Shown one piece after another: positions 48,489 through 57,415 of a stretch of 64,000 bases of DNA (positions within the stretch are counted from its first letter, which is position 1; each line of letters starts with the position of its first letter). The translations under genes and the position numbers were made by a program. The notes beneath the pieces were generated by a model. That model searched no databases. It worked only from the letters and a program-made list of their open reading frames with translations, and was not told the origin of the DNA. The stretch covers positions 29,938-93,937 of the forward strand of contig CANROJ010000003.1 of NCBI GenBank assembly GCA_947632215.1, written 5' to 3'. The stretch is from an uncultured Flavobacterium sp. GTDB taxonomy: Bacteria > Bacteroidota > Bacteroidia > Flavobacteriales > Flavobacteriaceae.

Positions 48489-50804
48489 TTAAAAATCAAA
48501 TTCATCCGTTTGAAGTACTGCTTCATTATTATCTATAATATCAGCTTCTAAAACATTACAATCTACTCGAATCGATAAGTTTGCTGGCTTTGGAAACTCA
48601 CCTTTAGATACATCTAGAGATTTATCATTATATACCTTATTCATGTATAATCCCCAAATTGGTAGAGCTAAAGTAGCTCCTTGTCCATATGTCATAGTTC
48701 TAAAATGCGCAGCTCTATCATCATTACCTACCCAAACCCCAGTTGCTAAATTAGGAACCATTCCAATAAACCATCCATCAGAGCTGTTTTGGCTTGTACC
48801 TGTTTTACCTGCTATTGGATTAGTAAACTTATAAGGGTGGCCAGTAACTCTTTTATAACCTGCACCTTGCCAAGTTGTACGTAAACGAACACCCGAACCA
48901 CTTTCAGTAACTCCTTCTAGCAATTTAATAATAGCATAAGCAATATCAGGAGACATTACGTCTTTGGTCTCAGGAATAGCATTGTAGAGTACAACTCCAT
49001 TTTTGTCCTGAATCTTAGCTATGAAAACAGGTTTCACATAAACACCTTGATTGGCGAAAGTACTATAAGCAGCAACCATATCGCTAACAGTAATATCCAC
49101 GGCACCTAGTGCAATAGCAGGACTCTCAGGTATATCTGCAGATACTCCTAGGTCTCTAGTCATATCAATGACTGCCTTTGGCCCAACCTTATCCATAAGT
49201 TTGGCAGTAATAGTATTAATTGAACCTGCTAAACCTTGTTTTAAAGTCATAATACCTTTATAAGATCTTGAAGCATTTTGAGGACTCCAATCTTGGCTAA
49301 TTCCATATTTTCCTTTAGGCATAGTAAAAGGAGAGTCAATAATGGAATCACATGGAGAGTAATGTAATTGCTCAATTGCTGTGGCATAAACAAAAGGCTT
49401 AAAAACAGAACCAACTTGTCTAGCTCCTTGCGCCACGTGATCATACTGGAAATGTTTATAATCAATACCTCCCACCCAAGCTTTAATATGTCCTGTTTGA
49501 GGTTCCATTGACATCATACCAGATTGCAAAAAATGCTTATAATAAACAATCGAATCCATTGGTGTCATAATTGTATCTACATCCCCATTCCAGGTAAATA
49601 CCTTCATAGGGGTCTTTATTTTAAAGGAAGCTAAAATATCACTTTCAGACTTTCCTTGCTTCTTCATTTGTCTATATCTCTCTGAATTTTTCACAGCTCT
49701 ATTTAAAATAGTTTCCTGTTCCTTAGAGGATATCCCATAAAAAGGGGCCGTCTTATTATTCTTTTGATCTATAAAAAACTGCTCTTGCAAATTAGAAATA
49801 TGCTCGGTTACAGCTTGTTCTGCATACTCCTGCATACGAGAATCAATCGTTACATATATCTTTAATCCATCGCGATAAATATCATAAGTTGTTCCATCTT
49901 TCTTTGGGTTTTCTTTTACCCAACGACGCATAAAATCCCTTAAGTACTCTCTAAAATAAGTAGCAATTCCATCACTGTGACTCTCTGGAGTGTAATTTAT
50001 TGATAAAGGCAAGGCTTGCATCTCTACACTTTGTTCTTGTGAAATGTAATTATTCTTAGCCATTTGATGCAGAACAACATTTCTCCTTTTTTGTACTAAT
50101 TCTGGTCTACGTACTGGGTTAAAATAGGATGGGTTTTGAAGCATACCAACAAACATGGCTGCTTCATCGGTGGTTAACTCAGATAACTCTTTACCCAAAT
50201 ATACTCTACTGGCAGAGCGAATCCCTACAGCATTATTAACAAAGTCAGCCTTATTAAGGTACATTGTCAATATTTCCTCTTTAGTATATTGTCTTTCTAA
50301 TTTAACTGCAATAACCCACTCTTTAGCTTTTTGCATAATCCGTTTTGGCAAACTTCTAGATCCTTCTCCGTGGAAAAGCAATTTTGCTAACTGCTGGGTT
50401 ATAGTACTAGCTCCTCCATTACTTCCACCAGCAATAACAGCGCGTAAAGTACCTCTTGCATCTATACCTGCGTGATTTAAAAAACGTTCATCCTCGGTTG
50501 CTATCAAAGCATTTACTAAAGCCTCAGGAAGCTCCTGATAATTTACTGGAACTCTATTTTCTAAATAAAATTTTCCTATTGTCTTTCCATCGGAAGATAT
50601 AATTTCAGTTGCTACGTTACTTGCAGGATTCTCCAACTCATCAAAGGTTGGCATTGCACCAAAGACTCCCCAAGAAGCACATAAAAAGAATAATGCTATT
50701 GCAGCAATACCTCCTAAAATGATTAACCAAAAGGCTATTACGTAACTCTTAAAGCTACCAGCATTAGGGGTAACTTTTTTATTATTTTCTTTTTTTGAAC
50801 TCAT
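48489..50804 (-). CDS. Class A penicillin-binding protein (PBP1A-type transglycosylase/transpeptidase)
   Basis: 771 residues. A single N-terminal membrane anchor (about 22-48) is followed by the GT51 glycosyltransferase with LIATEDERFLNHAGID and GASTITQQLAKLL. The transpeptidase domain has the active-site SxxK (QVGSVFKPF), SxN (AGSINTITAKL) and KTGT (GKTGTSQNSSDGWFIG) motifs. It polymerises and crosslinks peptidoglycan at the inner membrane. It lies 17 bases after gldH. Confidence 0.95.
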   Translation of the reverse strand: MSSKKENNKKVTPNAGSFKSYVIAFWLIILGGIAAIALFFLCASWGVFGAMPTFDELENPASNVATEIISSDGKTIGKFYLENRVPVNYQELPEALVNALIATEDERFLNHAGIDARGTLRAVIAGGSNGGASTITQQLAKLLFHGEGSRSLPKRIMQKAKEWVIAVKLERQYTKEEILTMYLNKADFVNNAVGIRSASRVYLGKELSELTTDEAAMFVGMLQNPSYFNPVRRPELVQKRRNVVLHQMAKNNYISQEQSVEMQALPLSINYTPESHSDGIATYFREYLRDFMRRWVKENPKKDGTTYDIYRDGLKIYVTIDSRMQEYAEQAVTEHISNLQEQFFIDQKNNKTAPFYGISSKEQETILNRAVKNSERYRQMKKQGKSESDILASFKIKTPMKVFTWNGDVDTIMTPMDSIVYYKHFLQSGMMSMEPQTGHIKAWVGGIDYKHFQYDHVAQGARQVGSVFKPFVYATAIEQLHYSPCDSIIDSPFTMPKGKYGISQDWSPQNASRSYKGIMTLKQGLAGSINTITAKLMDKVGPKAVIDMTRDLGVSADIPESPAIALGAVDITVSDMVAAYSTFANQGVYVKPVFIAKIQDKNGVVLYNAIPETKDVMSPDIAYAIIKLLEGVTESGSGVRLRTTWQGAGYKRVTGHPYKFTNPIAGKTGTSQNSSDGWFIGMVPNLATGVWVGNDDRAAHFRTMTYGQGATLALPIWGLYMNKVYNDKSLDVSKGEFPKPANLSIRVDCNVLEADIIDNNEAVLQTDEFDF

Positions 50805-50821
50805 AAATTTAATTCGCTCTT

Positions 50822-51331
50822 TTATTTGTCATTTTCAATACGAAGTCCCACCTCTGAAACACCTGGTAATTTTTCTACTGCTTGTACCTCTCCTAATTCA
50901 CGCACAGCTTGTTCTAAGGTAAACTTATAGGTGCCTTTTTGTTTAAAAACATGCCCTTTCTTTAACCATAGTTTACTTAGTTTAACATCAGTAAATCCCT
51001 CGCCTAATAACTCTCCCTGTGCATTTGCCATTTGGTATTGCAAAGTATCAACTAAAATAGTGGTATCTGGCTGATACATTTTAAATATAACATAAATATT
51101 ACTGTAAGGATAATTTCTATTAGCCCTAAGATTGATAAACATATCGTTAGGGGAAATAGTATCATTGACAGACACAACATAAGTTTTCACATCTTGCTTT
51201 TGCCAGTAACCTTCTGTTTTCTGATATTGATCAAAGACTACATTATTTTCTTGCTGACAGGATATCAGCAAAAAACATACCACAAAAAATAAAAAAGTTA
51301 CTTTATTCTTTATTAGGACTTGGTGTATCAT
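50822..51331 (-). CDS. gldH: Gliding motility lipoprotein GldH
   Basis: 169 residues with a lipobox FLLISC and a body starting QQENNVVFDQYQKTEGYWQK, typical of GldH. In gliding flavobacteria GldH is an envelope lipoprotein required for motility. Its start codon lies within the last 29 bases of ricT, so translation is probably coupled. Presence does not prove that this strain glides. Confidence 0.9.
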   Translation of the reverse strand: MIHQVLIKNKVTFLFFVVCFLLISCQQENNVVFDQYQKTEGYWQKQDVKTYVVSVNDTISPNDMFINLRANRNYPYSNIYVIFKMYQPDTTILVDTLQYQMANAQGELLGEGFTDVKLSKLWLKKGHVFKQKGTYKFTLEQAVRELGEVQAVEKLPGVSEVGLRIENDK

Positions 51332-52835
51332 TTTGATTATTAGTGTTTTTCGGCTTTCTATTTTTATTTCGATTATTTTTAGGCTTACTAGTCAAAACTT
51401 TCTCTTGAGTATTCTTATTGACACTATTATCCTTGGCTTCTTTATTTTCAAGCTTTTGCTTAGGGTCCTTATTAACTCTTGGAGCTTTTGGTCCTCTAGA
51501 ATGTTTGACAGCTTCTTTACCTTCAGTAGCTCTTTTATTAGTTCGGTTATCCTTAGATACTTTATCTGATGTTACATCCACTCTATTAGTTTCCACACCT
51601 ACAGACTCACCAGTAGCTTTAGGCCCCTTAACTCGTGGCTTTTTATTATTACGATTAACTCTTGTTTTATTTACAGGACTAGCTTGATCATTTGTTTGAC
51701 TAGAAACCTCTTCTTTTACTCTTTTTCTGGCAGGTTTCTTCTTGCGTTTAGGTTGATCAAAACGAGTAACACTATCTTCTTCCATTACCCTTACCTTGAC
51801 ATCCTCTTCTAATTCTAAGGAGTAACTCTCTAATTCCTGTCCTCTTTGATCTTGCGCGTTTAAAGCTAGTATTTCTTTAACTTGTTCCGTAGTTAAAACG
51901 TACCAGTTAGCTGAGTTATTAGCATAAGCAAACCACATTTGTCCTTTAAAGATGTTTATCTTCTGACATACGGCCAAACCTTTTACAGTAAGCAATCTAG
52001 TATCCGAATCAGGCATGTCTTTTATCGCCTCTAAATAAGTATCTAATTCGTAGTTAAGACAACATTTTAATTTACCACATTGTCCGGCTAATTTTTGAGG
52101 ATTTAAAGACAGCTGTTGATAGCGAGCTGCGGCAGTATTAACACTTCTAAAGTCAGTTAGCCAAGTAGAACAACAAAGCTCACGTCCGCAAGATCCTACA
52201 CCTCCTAAACGAGCTGCTTCTTGACGAAAACCAACCTGTTTCATCTCTATACGAATAGAAAACTCTCTTGCAAAATCCTTAATTAATTGTCTAAAATCAA
52301 CCCTTTCACTAGCAGTGTAGTAAAAAGTAGCTTTCGATCCATCTCCTTGAAACTCTACATCAGAAATCTTCATTTCTAAACTAAGACTAATTGCAAGCTC
52401 TCTAGCTCTCATCCTAACAGGCTCTTCTTTACTTTGAGCTTGTTGCCAGATATCGATATCCTTCTGCGTAGCTTTTCTATAAATTTTTAATATCTCTCCA
52501 TTTTGATTGACATGCTTTTTTTTCATTTGAACCTTTACAAGTTCCCCTGTAAGAGACACAATTCCAACATCATGTCCAGGTGAAGCTTCTGTAGCAACCA
52601 CATCTCCCATACTAATGGTTAACTCCTTTGGGTAACGATAAAAATCCTTTCTACCATTTTTAAATCTTACCTCTACTATATCAAATACGGCTGCTCCACT
52701 AGGATATACCATGTTAGCTAACCAATCAAAAACTGCTAATTTATTACAGCTATCTGTTCCGCATGTTCCTCGACTTTGACATCCTCTAGGAACTCCATTA
52801 CTACTTTTATCTGTTGAACAATTTGTACAAGCCAT
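51303..52835 (-). CDS. ricT: PSP1/RicT-like iron-sulfur protein with long basic tail
   Basis: 510 residues. An N-terminal extension has five cysteines (3, 6, 19, 25, 30). The PSP1 core (about 50-280) carries GGVGSCGRELCC and QCGKLKCCLNYELDTYL, cysteines that bind Fe-S in RicT. The last 150 residues are a low-complexity Lys/Asn/Thr-rich tail. RicT works with RicA and RicF in Bacillus mRNA maturation; its role in Bacteroidota is not defined. It is first in the unit with gldH and a PBP. Confidence 0.87.
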   Translation of the reverse strand: MACTNCSTDKSSNGVPRGCQSRGTCGTDSCNKLAVFDWLANMVYPSGAAVFDIVEVRFKNGRKDFYRYPKELTISMGDVVATEASPGHDVGIVSLTGELVKVQMKKKHVNQNGEILKIYRKATQKDIDIWQQAQSKEEPVRMRARELAISLSLEMKISDVEFQGDGSKATFYYTASERVDFRQLIKDFAREFSIRIEMKQVGFRQEAARLGGVGSCGRELCCSTWLTDFRSVNTAAARYQQLSLNPQKLAGQCGKLKCCLNYELDTYLEAIKDMPDSDTRLLTVKGLAVCQKINIFKGQMWFAYANNSANWYVLTTEQVKEILALNAQDQRGQELESYSLELEEDVKVRVMEEDSVTRFDQPKRKKKPARKRVKEEVSSQTNDQASPVNKTRVNRNNKKPRVKGPKATGESVGVETNRVDVTSDKVSKDNRTNKRATEGKEAVKHSRGPKAPRVNKDPKQKLENKEAKDNSVNKNTQEKVLTSKPKNNRNKNRKPKNTNNQNDTPSPNKE

Positions 52836-53061
52836 TTATTTTTATTTATATATTGATACCCTTAATGGATAATTATTTTAACTATGTCGCTGTAAAGATA
52901 GTATTTTTAAAGACGCAGTCTTATTTTTTTCTCTCTTATGCGTTATCTATAACCACACTAAGTATATTCTAAGTCCAATGAAACAACTTAGTTAGATAAG
53001 TTCAATTTTCAAAAATGATTCTGTAAAATAAACAAAACATAACTCTACACATAACTTTTTG

Positions 53062-53069
53062 TATTTTTG
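53062..53069 (+). promoter_or_regulatory. Putative -7 promoter box for mtnN
   Basis: TATTTTTG matches TAnnTTTG. The start codon is 27 bases downstream. No clear -33 element. Confidence 0.4.
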
Positions 53070-53095
53070 TATTTCATGGATTTACAATAATTAAA

Positions 53096-53857
53096 ATGAG
53101 CGACATACAAGCAATAGGAATTATAGGCGCAATTCCTCAAGAGGTTAATGGAATAATCGAATCCCTACAAAATGTAACCACCACAGAAATAGCAAACAGA
53201 ACCTATTACCAGGGAACTATAGCAAAGCAAAATGTAGTAGTGGTATACTCGCGTATAGGAAAAGTTGCAGCTGCCACCACAGTAACTACAATGTTATTAA
53301 AGTTTAATATTTCTAAAGTAATCTTTATCGGGGTTGCTGGAGCAATTCACAACGATGTAAAAGTAGGTGACGTTGTTGTAGCAAGCAATTTGATACAGTA
53401 TGATATGGATGTATCACCTTTGCGTCCAAAATTTGAGATTCCCTTACTAAATAAAACTTTCTTTGAAACGAATCTTGCTTGGTCAAGTCGTTTAGTAAAA
53501 CAAATACAATCTATTTTAGTCCCTGAGGTACTAAATACATTAATTTCTCCAGTAGAGTTAGCTAAATTTGAAATTACCAACCCTAAAGTTCACTATGGAC
53601 TAATTGCAAGTGGTGACCAATTCTTCTCTACAATAGAGCAAAAAGACAATCTTCAACAAGCATTACCTCAAGTCATGTGTGTAGAAATGGAGGGAGCTGC
53701 AGTAGCACAAGTTTGTTATGAACTTGGAAAAGATTTTACAGTAATTAGAACAATCTCAGATAATGCAAATTCACATGCGAGCTTTAGCTTTCAATCTTTT
53801 GTGGAAGAAGTATCCTTAATTTATGGTAAACAAATAATAGACAAAATATTCCAATAG
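53096..53857 (+). CDS. mtnN: 5'-methylthioadenosine/S-adenosylhomocysteine nucleosidase
   Basis: 253 residues. The N-terminus IGIIGAIPQEVNGIIESL, the phosphorylase-fold loop IFIGVAGAIHNDVKVGDVVVA, VEMEGAAVAQVCYE with the ribose-binding Glu, and VIRTISDNAN with the catalytic Asp are all present. It cleaves adenine from MTA and SAH in the methyl cycle. Slightly longer than E. coli MtnN. Monocistronic. Confidence 0.93.
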   Translation: MSDIQAIGIIGAIPQEVNGIIESLQNVTTTEIANRTYYQGTIAKQNVVVVYSRIGKVAAATTVTTMLLKFNISKVIFIGVAGAIHNDVKVGDVVVASNLIQYDMDVSPLRPKFEIPLLNKTFFETNLAWSSRLVKQIQSILVPEVLNTLISPVELAKFEITNPKVHYGLIASGDQFFSTIEQKDNLQQALPQVMCVEMEGAAVAQVCYELGKDFTVIRTISDNANSHASFSFQSFVEEVSLIYGKQIIDKIFQ

Positions 53858-53907
53858 TTAAAACAGAAGTAACAAACTATTACTTTGACCCCTGTAATAA
53901 AATCTCC

Positions 53908-54024
53908 TTATAAAGGGTTGTATGGTAATGTGATTCTTATCTGGCTAAATTTTTTAGTTAGCTCTTTCATACACGCATAGCCTACAACCCATAGCTCAAT
54001 AGTGCTTGGACACTTTATAATTAG
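53908..54024 (-). other. Short open frame inside a possible repeat-like element
   Basis: The minus strand is open for 38 codons and includes MKELTKKFSQIRITLPYNPL (Met codon at 53970). The inverted repeat GGGTTGTA (53915-53922) / TACAACCC (53983-53990) encloses 60 bases. The peptide pattern looks familiar from short intergenic frames in flavobacteria, but I could not verify this. More likely a repeat than a protein. Confidence 0.25.
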
Positions 54025-54134
54025 TCAATAAAATAATCTAATACCGATATCCTTTATCTAAATGCAGAGTATCGACTCAAATATTTCATCAGTTTGTTTT
54101 GTATTATAAACTCATGCCTTGATATCACTTACAT

Positions 54135-54311
54135 TTAGTGTGTCTCCAAAATATTCTTTTCTTTTTTATTTACTTTAAAATACTCAGCAACCCAAATAAG
54201 ATCAATAAGAGTCTTTGCTTAGTCAAATTCACACTCGTAAATAATTCCAATAATAAACTCTCCTAAAAAACAAAGTCCTATCAAAAGTTTAAATTGCATT
54301 TTCAAAGACAT
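54135..54311 (-). pseudogene. Small membrane protein gene interrupted by an in-frame stop
   Basis: From ATG 54311 the minus strand reads 30 codons (MSLKMQFKLLIGLCFLGEFI...), then TAA, then 27 more codons in the same frame (AKTLIDLIWVAEYFKVNKKE...) to a second TAA. Without the internal stop it would be a 58-residue protein: one hydrophobic helix followed by an amphipathic, basic tail. The protein-like character on both sides of the stop suggests a recent nonsense mutation. The 30-residue peptide alone may also be made. No family recognised. Confidence 0.4.
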
Positions 54312-54363
54312 TTAATTATATTTATAGAGTATAGGATTTAAAAACTGTAGTATCCAAAGCAAC

Positions 54364-54389
54364 ATAATGATGTAAAAACACATCATTAT
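54364..54389. terminator. Hairpin of uncertain role in the mtnN-poxB gap
   Basis: A perfect 10-bp stem ATAATGATGT/ACATCATTAT with loop AAAAAC. It is AT-rich and only loosely followed by T, so it may be a weak terminator or an operator. Confidence 0.35.
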
Positions 54390-54627
54390 AAAAGATTTTT
54401 TATAACTAATTTGGGTAAAAACCATTTTACAATAATTAGTGAGAAAATTCAGATTATTTGTATTGATCTTGACCAAAAGGCACAACTTTACACAAAGACG
54501 ATTAATGTAAATACTCCAGGCAATAAAATTTCCTACTAGTTAAAGAGTTATTAGATTATAAAACTTTCTTTACTCCATTCTATTTTTCATCGCTACCAAA
54601 TATATATTTAACCAAAACCTATAAAAT

Positions 54628-56355
54628 ATGAATGTTGCTGAACAAGTAGTTGAGATATTAGTGCAAGCAGGCATTAAAAGAATATATGCCGTTACCGGAG
54701 ATAGTTTAAATCACTTAAATGATGCTATAAGAAAAAATGGAAATATTCAATGGATTCATGTCAGACATGAAGAAGTAGGAGCTTTTGCAGCGGCTGCAGA
54801 GTCAGAACTAGAAGGATTAGCTTGTTGCGCGGGAAGTTGTGGTCCTGGACATATTCATCTAATAAATGGGTTGTATGAAGCCAATAAGAGTCACCTACCA
54901 GTTCTAGCAATAGCCTCCACTATTAATACCGACCAAATTGGCATGGATTACTTCCAGGAGACCAATACAATTAAGCTCTTTGAGGACTGTAGTGTGTACA
55001 ATCAAATGATAACAACACCGGGCCAAGTAGTAAGAATAGTGCAAAGTGCAATTCAACATGCATTCGCAAAAAAAGGAGTTGCTGTCATAGGTTTACCTGG
55101 AGATCTAAGCGAACAAAAAGCTCAACTTCCCACCAGTGCAACTTCTAACTACTTTCCGGCGCCTATAATTAGGCCTAATGAGCGTGAAATTGCTAATTTG
55201 GCACTAGAATTACAACAGGTAAAAAACATCACTATTTACTGCGGTATTGGAGCTAGTCAGGCCCATAAACAAGTAGTCGAATTATCTAAACTACTACATG
55301 CTCCGGTAGCCTATACTTTCAGAGGAAAAATGGATATAGCTTATCAGAATCCAAACGAAATTGGTTTAACCGGACTACTAGGTTTACCCTCGGCCTATCA
55401 TGCAATGCATCAAGCGGACTTGGTCTTACTATTAGGAACGGATTTCCCCTATAATACCTTTATGCCAACCGAAAATAAAATAATACAAATAGACCAAGCC
55501 ATTGAATATCTAGGTAGAAGAGCTAAGCTGACAATGGGATTATGCGGAGACATAAAAGCAACTTTAGAAGCTTTAATTCCATTACTAAAACAAAAAGAAT
55601 CAAGAAAATTCCTTGATCATCAATTACATTTTTACAAAACTGTAAAGCAACACTTACAAACTTACGTTGCAGACAACGGCAGTGAAAGACATATACAACC
55701 AGAATATGTAACTTACATCATAAACTCACTAGCAAATCACGATACAATATTTACAGTAGATACAGGAATGTGCTGTGTATGGGGAGCTAGATATCTGGAT
55801 GCCACAAAGCAAAGGAAACTACTAGGTTCTTTCAATCATGGCTCGATGGCCAACGCAATGCCAATGGCCATCGGAGCTCAATTAAGTCGCCCCAATCAGC
55901 AAGTAATTGCGCTTTGTGGAGATGGAGGTATCTCGATGTTATTAGGAGATCTAGCTACTATAAAACAGTACAATTTACCTATAAAAATAATAATCTATAA
56001 TAATAGATCTCTTGGTATGGTAAAATTAGAAATGGAAGTAGCGGGACTTATGGACAACCAAACCGATATGCAAAACCCAGACTTTGCACTGATCGCCACA
56101 GCAATGGGCATTAAAGGCTACACCGCGACAGATCCAACGACATTACCAGAAATCTTAAGTGAGGCCTTAGCATATAATGGAGCGGCATTGGTAAATATAT
56201 ATACCAATCCTAATGCATTGGCACTACCTCCAAAAATAGAACTGTCGCAAGTTGCAGGTATGACAAAAAGTTTAGCTAAATTAATGCTCAATGGAAAAAT
56301 GGAAGAAGCCTATCAAACACTTCTAACAAACTACAAACACGTAGAAGACTTATAA
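54628..56355 (+). CDS. poxB: Pyruvate oxidase / pyruvate dehydrogenase (quinone), thiamine-diphosphate enzyme
   Basis: 575 residues. The catalytic Glu is in HVRHEEVGAFAAAAES. The central FAD-binding-type domain (about 185-330) is followed by the TPP motif CGDGGISMLLGDLATI...YNN. The sequence fits PoxB, which oxidises pyruvate to acetate and CO2 and passes electrons to quinone at the membrane. Related TPP enzymes such as acetolactate synthase are less likely given the PoxB-like N-terminus and PFA-type motifs. Monocistronic. Confidence 0.88.
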   Translation: MNVAEQVVEILVQAGIKRIYAVTGDSLNHLNDAIRKNGNIQWIHVRHEEVGAFAAAAESELEGLACCAGSCGPGHIHLINGLYEANKSHLPVLAIASTINTDQIGMDYFQETNTIKLFEDCSVYNQMITTPGQVVRIVQSAIQHAFAKKGVAVIGLPGDLSEQKAQLPTSATSNYFPAPIIRPNEREIANLALELQQVKNITIYCGIGASQAHKQVVELSKLLHAPVAYTFRGKMDIAYQNPNEIGLTGLLGLPSAYHAMHQADLVLLLGTDFPYNTFMPTENKIIQIDQAIEYLGRRAKLTMGLCGDIKATLEALIPLLKQKESRKFLDHQLHFYKTVKQHLQTYVADNGSERHIQPEYVTYIINSLANHDTIFTVDTGMCCVWGARYLDATKQRKLLGSFNHGSMANAMPMAIGAQLSRPNQQVIALCGDGGISMLLGDLATIKQYNLPIKIIIYNNRSLGMVKLEMEVAGLMDNQTDMQNPDFALIATAMGIKGYTATDPTTLPEILSEALAYNGAALVNIYTNPNALALPPKIELSQVAGMTKSLAKLMLNGKMEEAYQTLLTNYKHVEDL

Positions 56356-56429
56356 ACGTTAAAAAACGTGGCAAACAAAGGTTATTAGACAATTTATAAA
56401 AAACTAATCAACAGAGCTAACAAAAAACA

Positions 56430-56464
56430 AATAGGGCTGTTTCTAAAAAAGAAACAGCCCTATT
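56430..56464. terminator. Bidirectional terminator between poxB and the ATP synthase operon
   Basis: A perfect 14-bp stem AATAGGGCTGTTTC/GAAACAGCCCTATT with a 7-base loop, between convergent genes. Confidence 0.88.
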
Positions 56465-56482
56465 AATATCTACTTTAATAAA

Positions 56483-57349
56483 TTATTTTCCTAAGGCTTC
56501 AGCCCCTCCAACAATCTCTAAAATCTCATTTGTAATTGCAGCTTGACGTGCTTTATTGTACGTAAGCTTTAAATCATTTCTCAAATCATTTGCATTATCT
56601 GTAGCTTTATGCATCGCTGTCATACGAGCTCCGTGTTCTGAAGCAACTGAATCAGATACTGCTTTAAATAATTGCGTTTTTAATGACATAGGAATCAAAG
56701 TATCTAAAATTTCCTCTTTCGAAGGCTCATAGATATAGTCCATAGCCACTGCATTGCTTTGCTCAACTTCTATAGGCAATAATGGCAAAAATTGCTCTGT
56801 AACAACTACTTGAGTAGCCGCGTTTTTGAATTGATTGTAAACAACTTGAATACTATCATATTTTTGATCAACAAAGGCCTTCATTAACTTTTCAGCGATA
56901 ACAGAACAATTCTCGAAATTATTGTGATCATAAAAATCACTATCGTTTTCGAAAACATTGAATGTTTTACTAAGAACATCATATCCTTTCTTACCTATAG
57001 TTAAAATATCAACATTAGCGGTTTTAAAACTTTCTTGTTTTAAAACGTTCACTTGTTTTATAATATTAGAGTTGAAAGCACCACATAACCCTCTATTAGA
57101 AGTAACGACAACAACAAGCACATTGTTAACTTCTCTTTCTTGAGAGTAAACTCCTTGGTTATCACCTTCTAAAGTAGCGCTAATATTTTGGATTATCTCC
57201 GTCAACTTTTCAGAATAAGGACGCATAGCCTCAATAGTATCTGTTGCCTTTTTCAATTTAGCAGCAGAAACCATCTTCATAGCAGAAGTAATCTGCATAG
57301 TTGAACCGATTGATGAAATCCTATTACGTATTTCTTTAAGGTTTGCCAT
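56483..57349 (-). CDS. atpG: ATP synthase F1 subunit gamma
   Basis: 288 residues beginning MANLKEIRNRISSIGSTMQITSAMKMV and ending in NKARQAAITNEILEIVGGAEAL, the two helices of the central rotor shaft. SNRGLCGAFNSNI marks the Rossmann-like part. Last gene of the operon; the next ATP synthase genes (atpD, atpC) are elsewhere in the window. Confidence 0.97.
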   Translation of the reverse strand: MANLKEIRNRISSIGSTMQITSAMKMVSAAKLKKATDTIEAMRPYSEKLTEIIQNISATLEGDNQGVYSQEREVNNVLVVVVTSNRGLCGAFNSNIIKQVNVLKQESFKTANVDILTIGKKGYDVLSKTFNVFENDSDFYDHNNFENCSVIAEKLMKAFVDQKYDSIQVVYNQFKNAATQVVVTEQFLPLLPIEVEQSNAVAMDYIYEPSKEEILDTLIPMSLKTQLFKAVSDSVASEHGARMTAMHKATDNANDLRNDLKLTYNKARQAAITNEILEIVGGAEALGK

Positions 57350-57415
57350 TTTTAATTATATAATAATTTGAGAGAAAAAGAGGCTAAAAGCCTCCTTCGC
57401 TTTCAAAAATAATTC

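Larger units (their letters stand above)
53858..54627. other. 770-base intergenic region with possible remnants
   Basis: No intact gene of ordinary size. From left to right it holds a weak hairpin at 53867-53885, a stretch bounded by the inverted repeat GGGTTGTA/TACAACCC (53915-53990) with a short minus-strand open frame, an interrupted small gene (54135-54311, minus) and a hairpin at 54364-54389. The remainder before poxB shows nothing clear. Confidence 0.6.

Noticed and set aside
53915..53990. A 76-base unit with an 8-bp terminal stem, similar in size to a tRNA
   Set aside because: No T loop (TTCGA-type), no D arm and no plausible anticodon stem on either strand; recorded only as a possible repeat.
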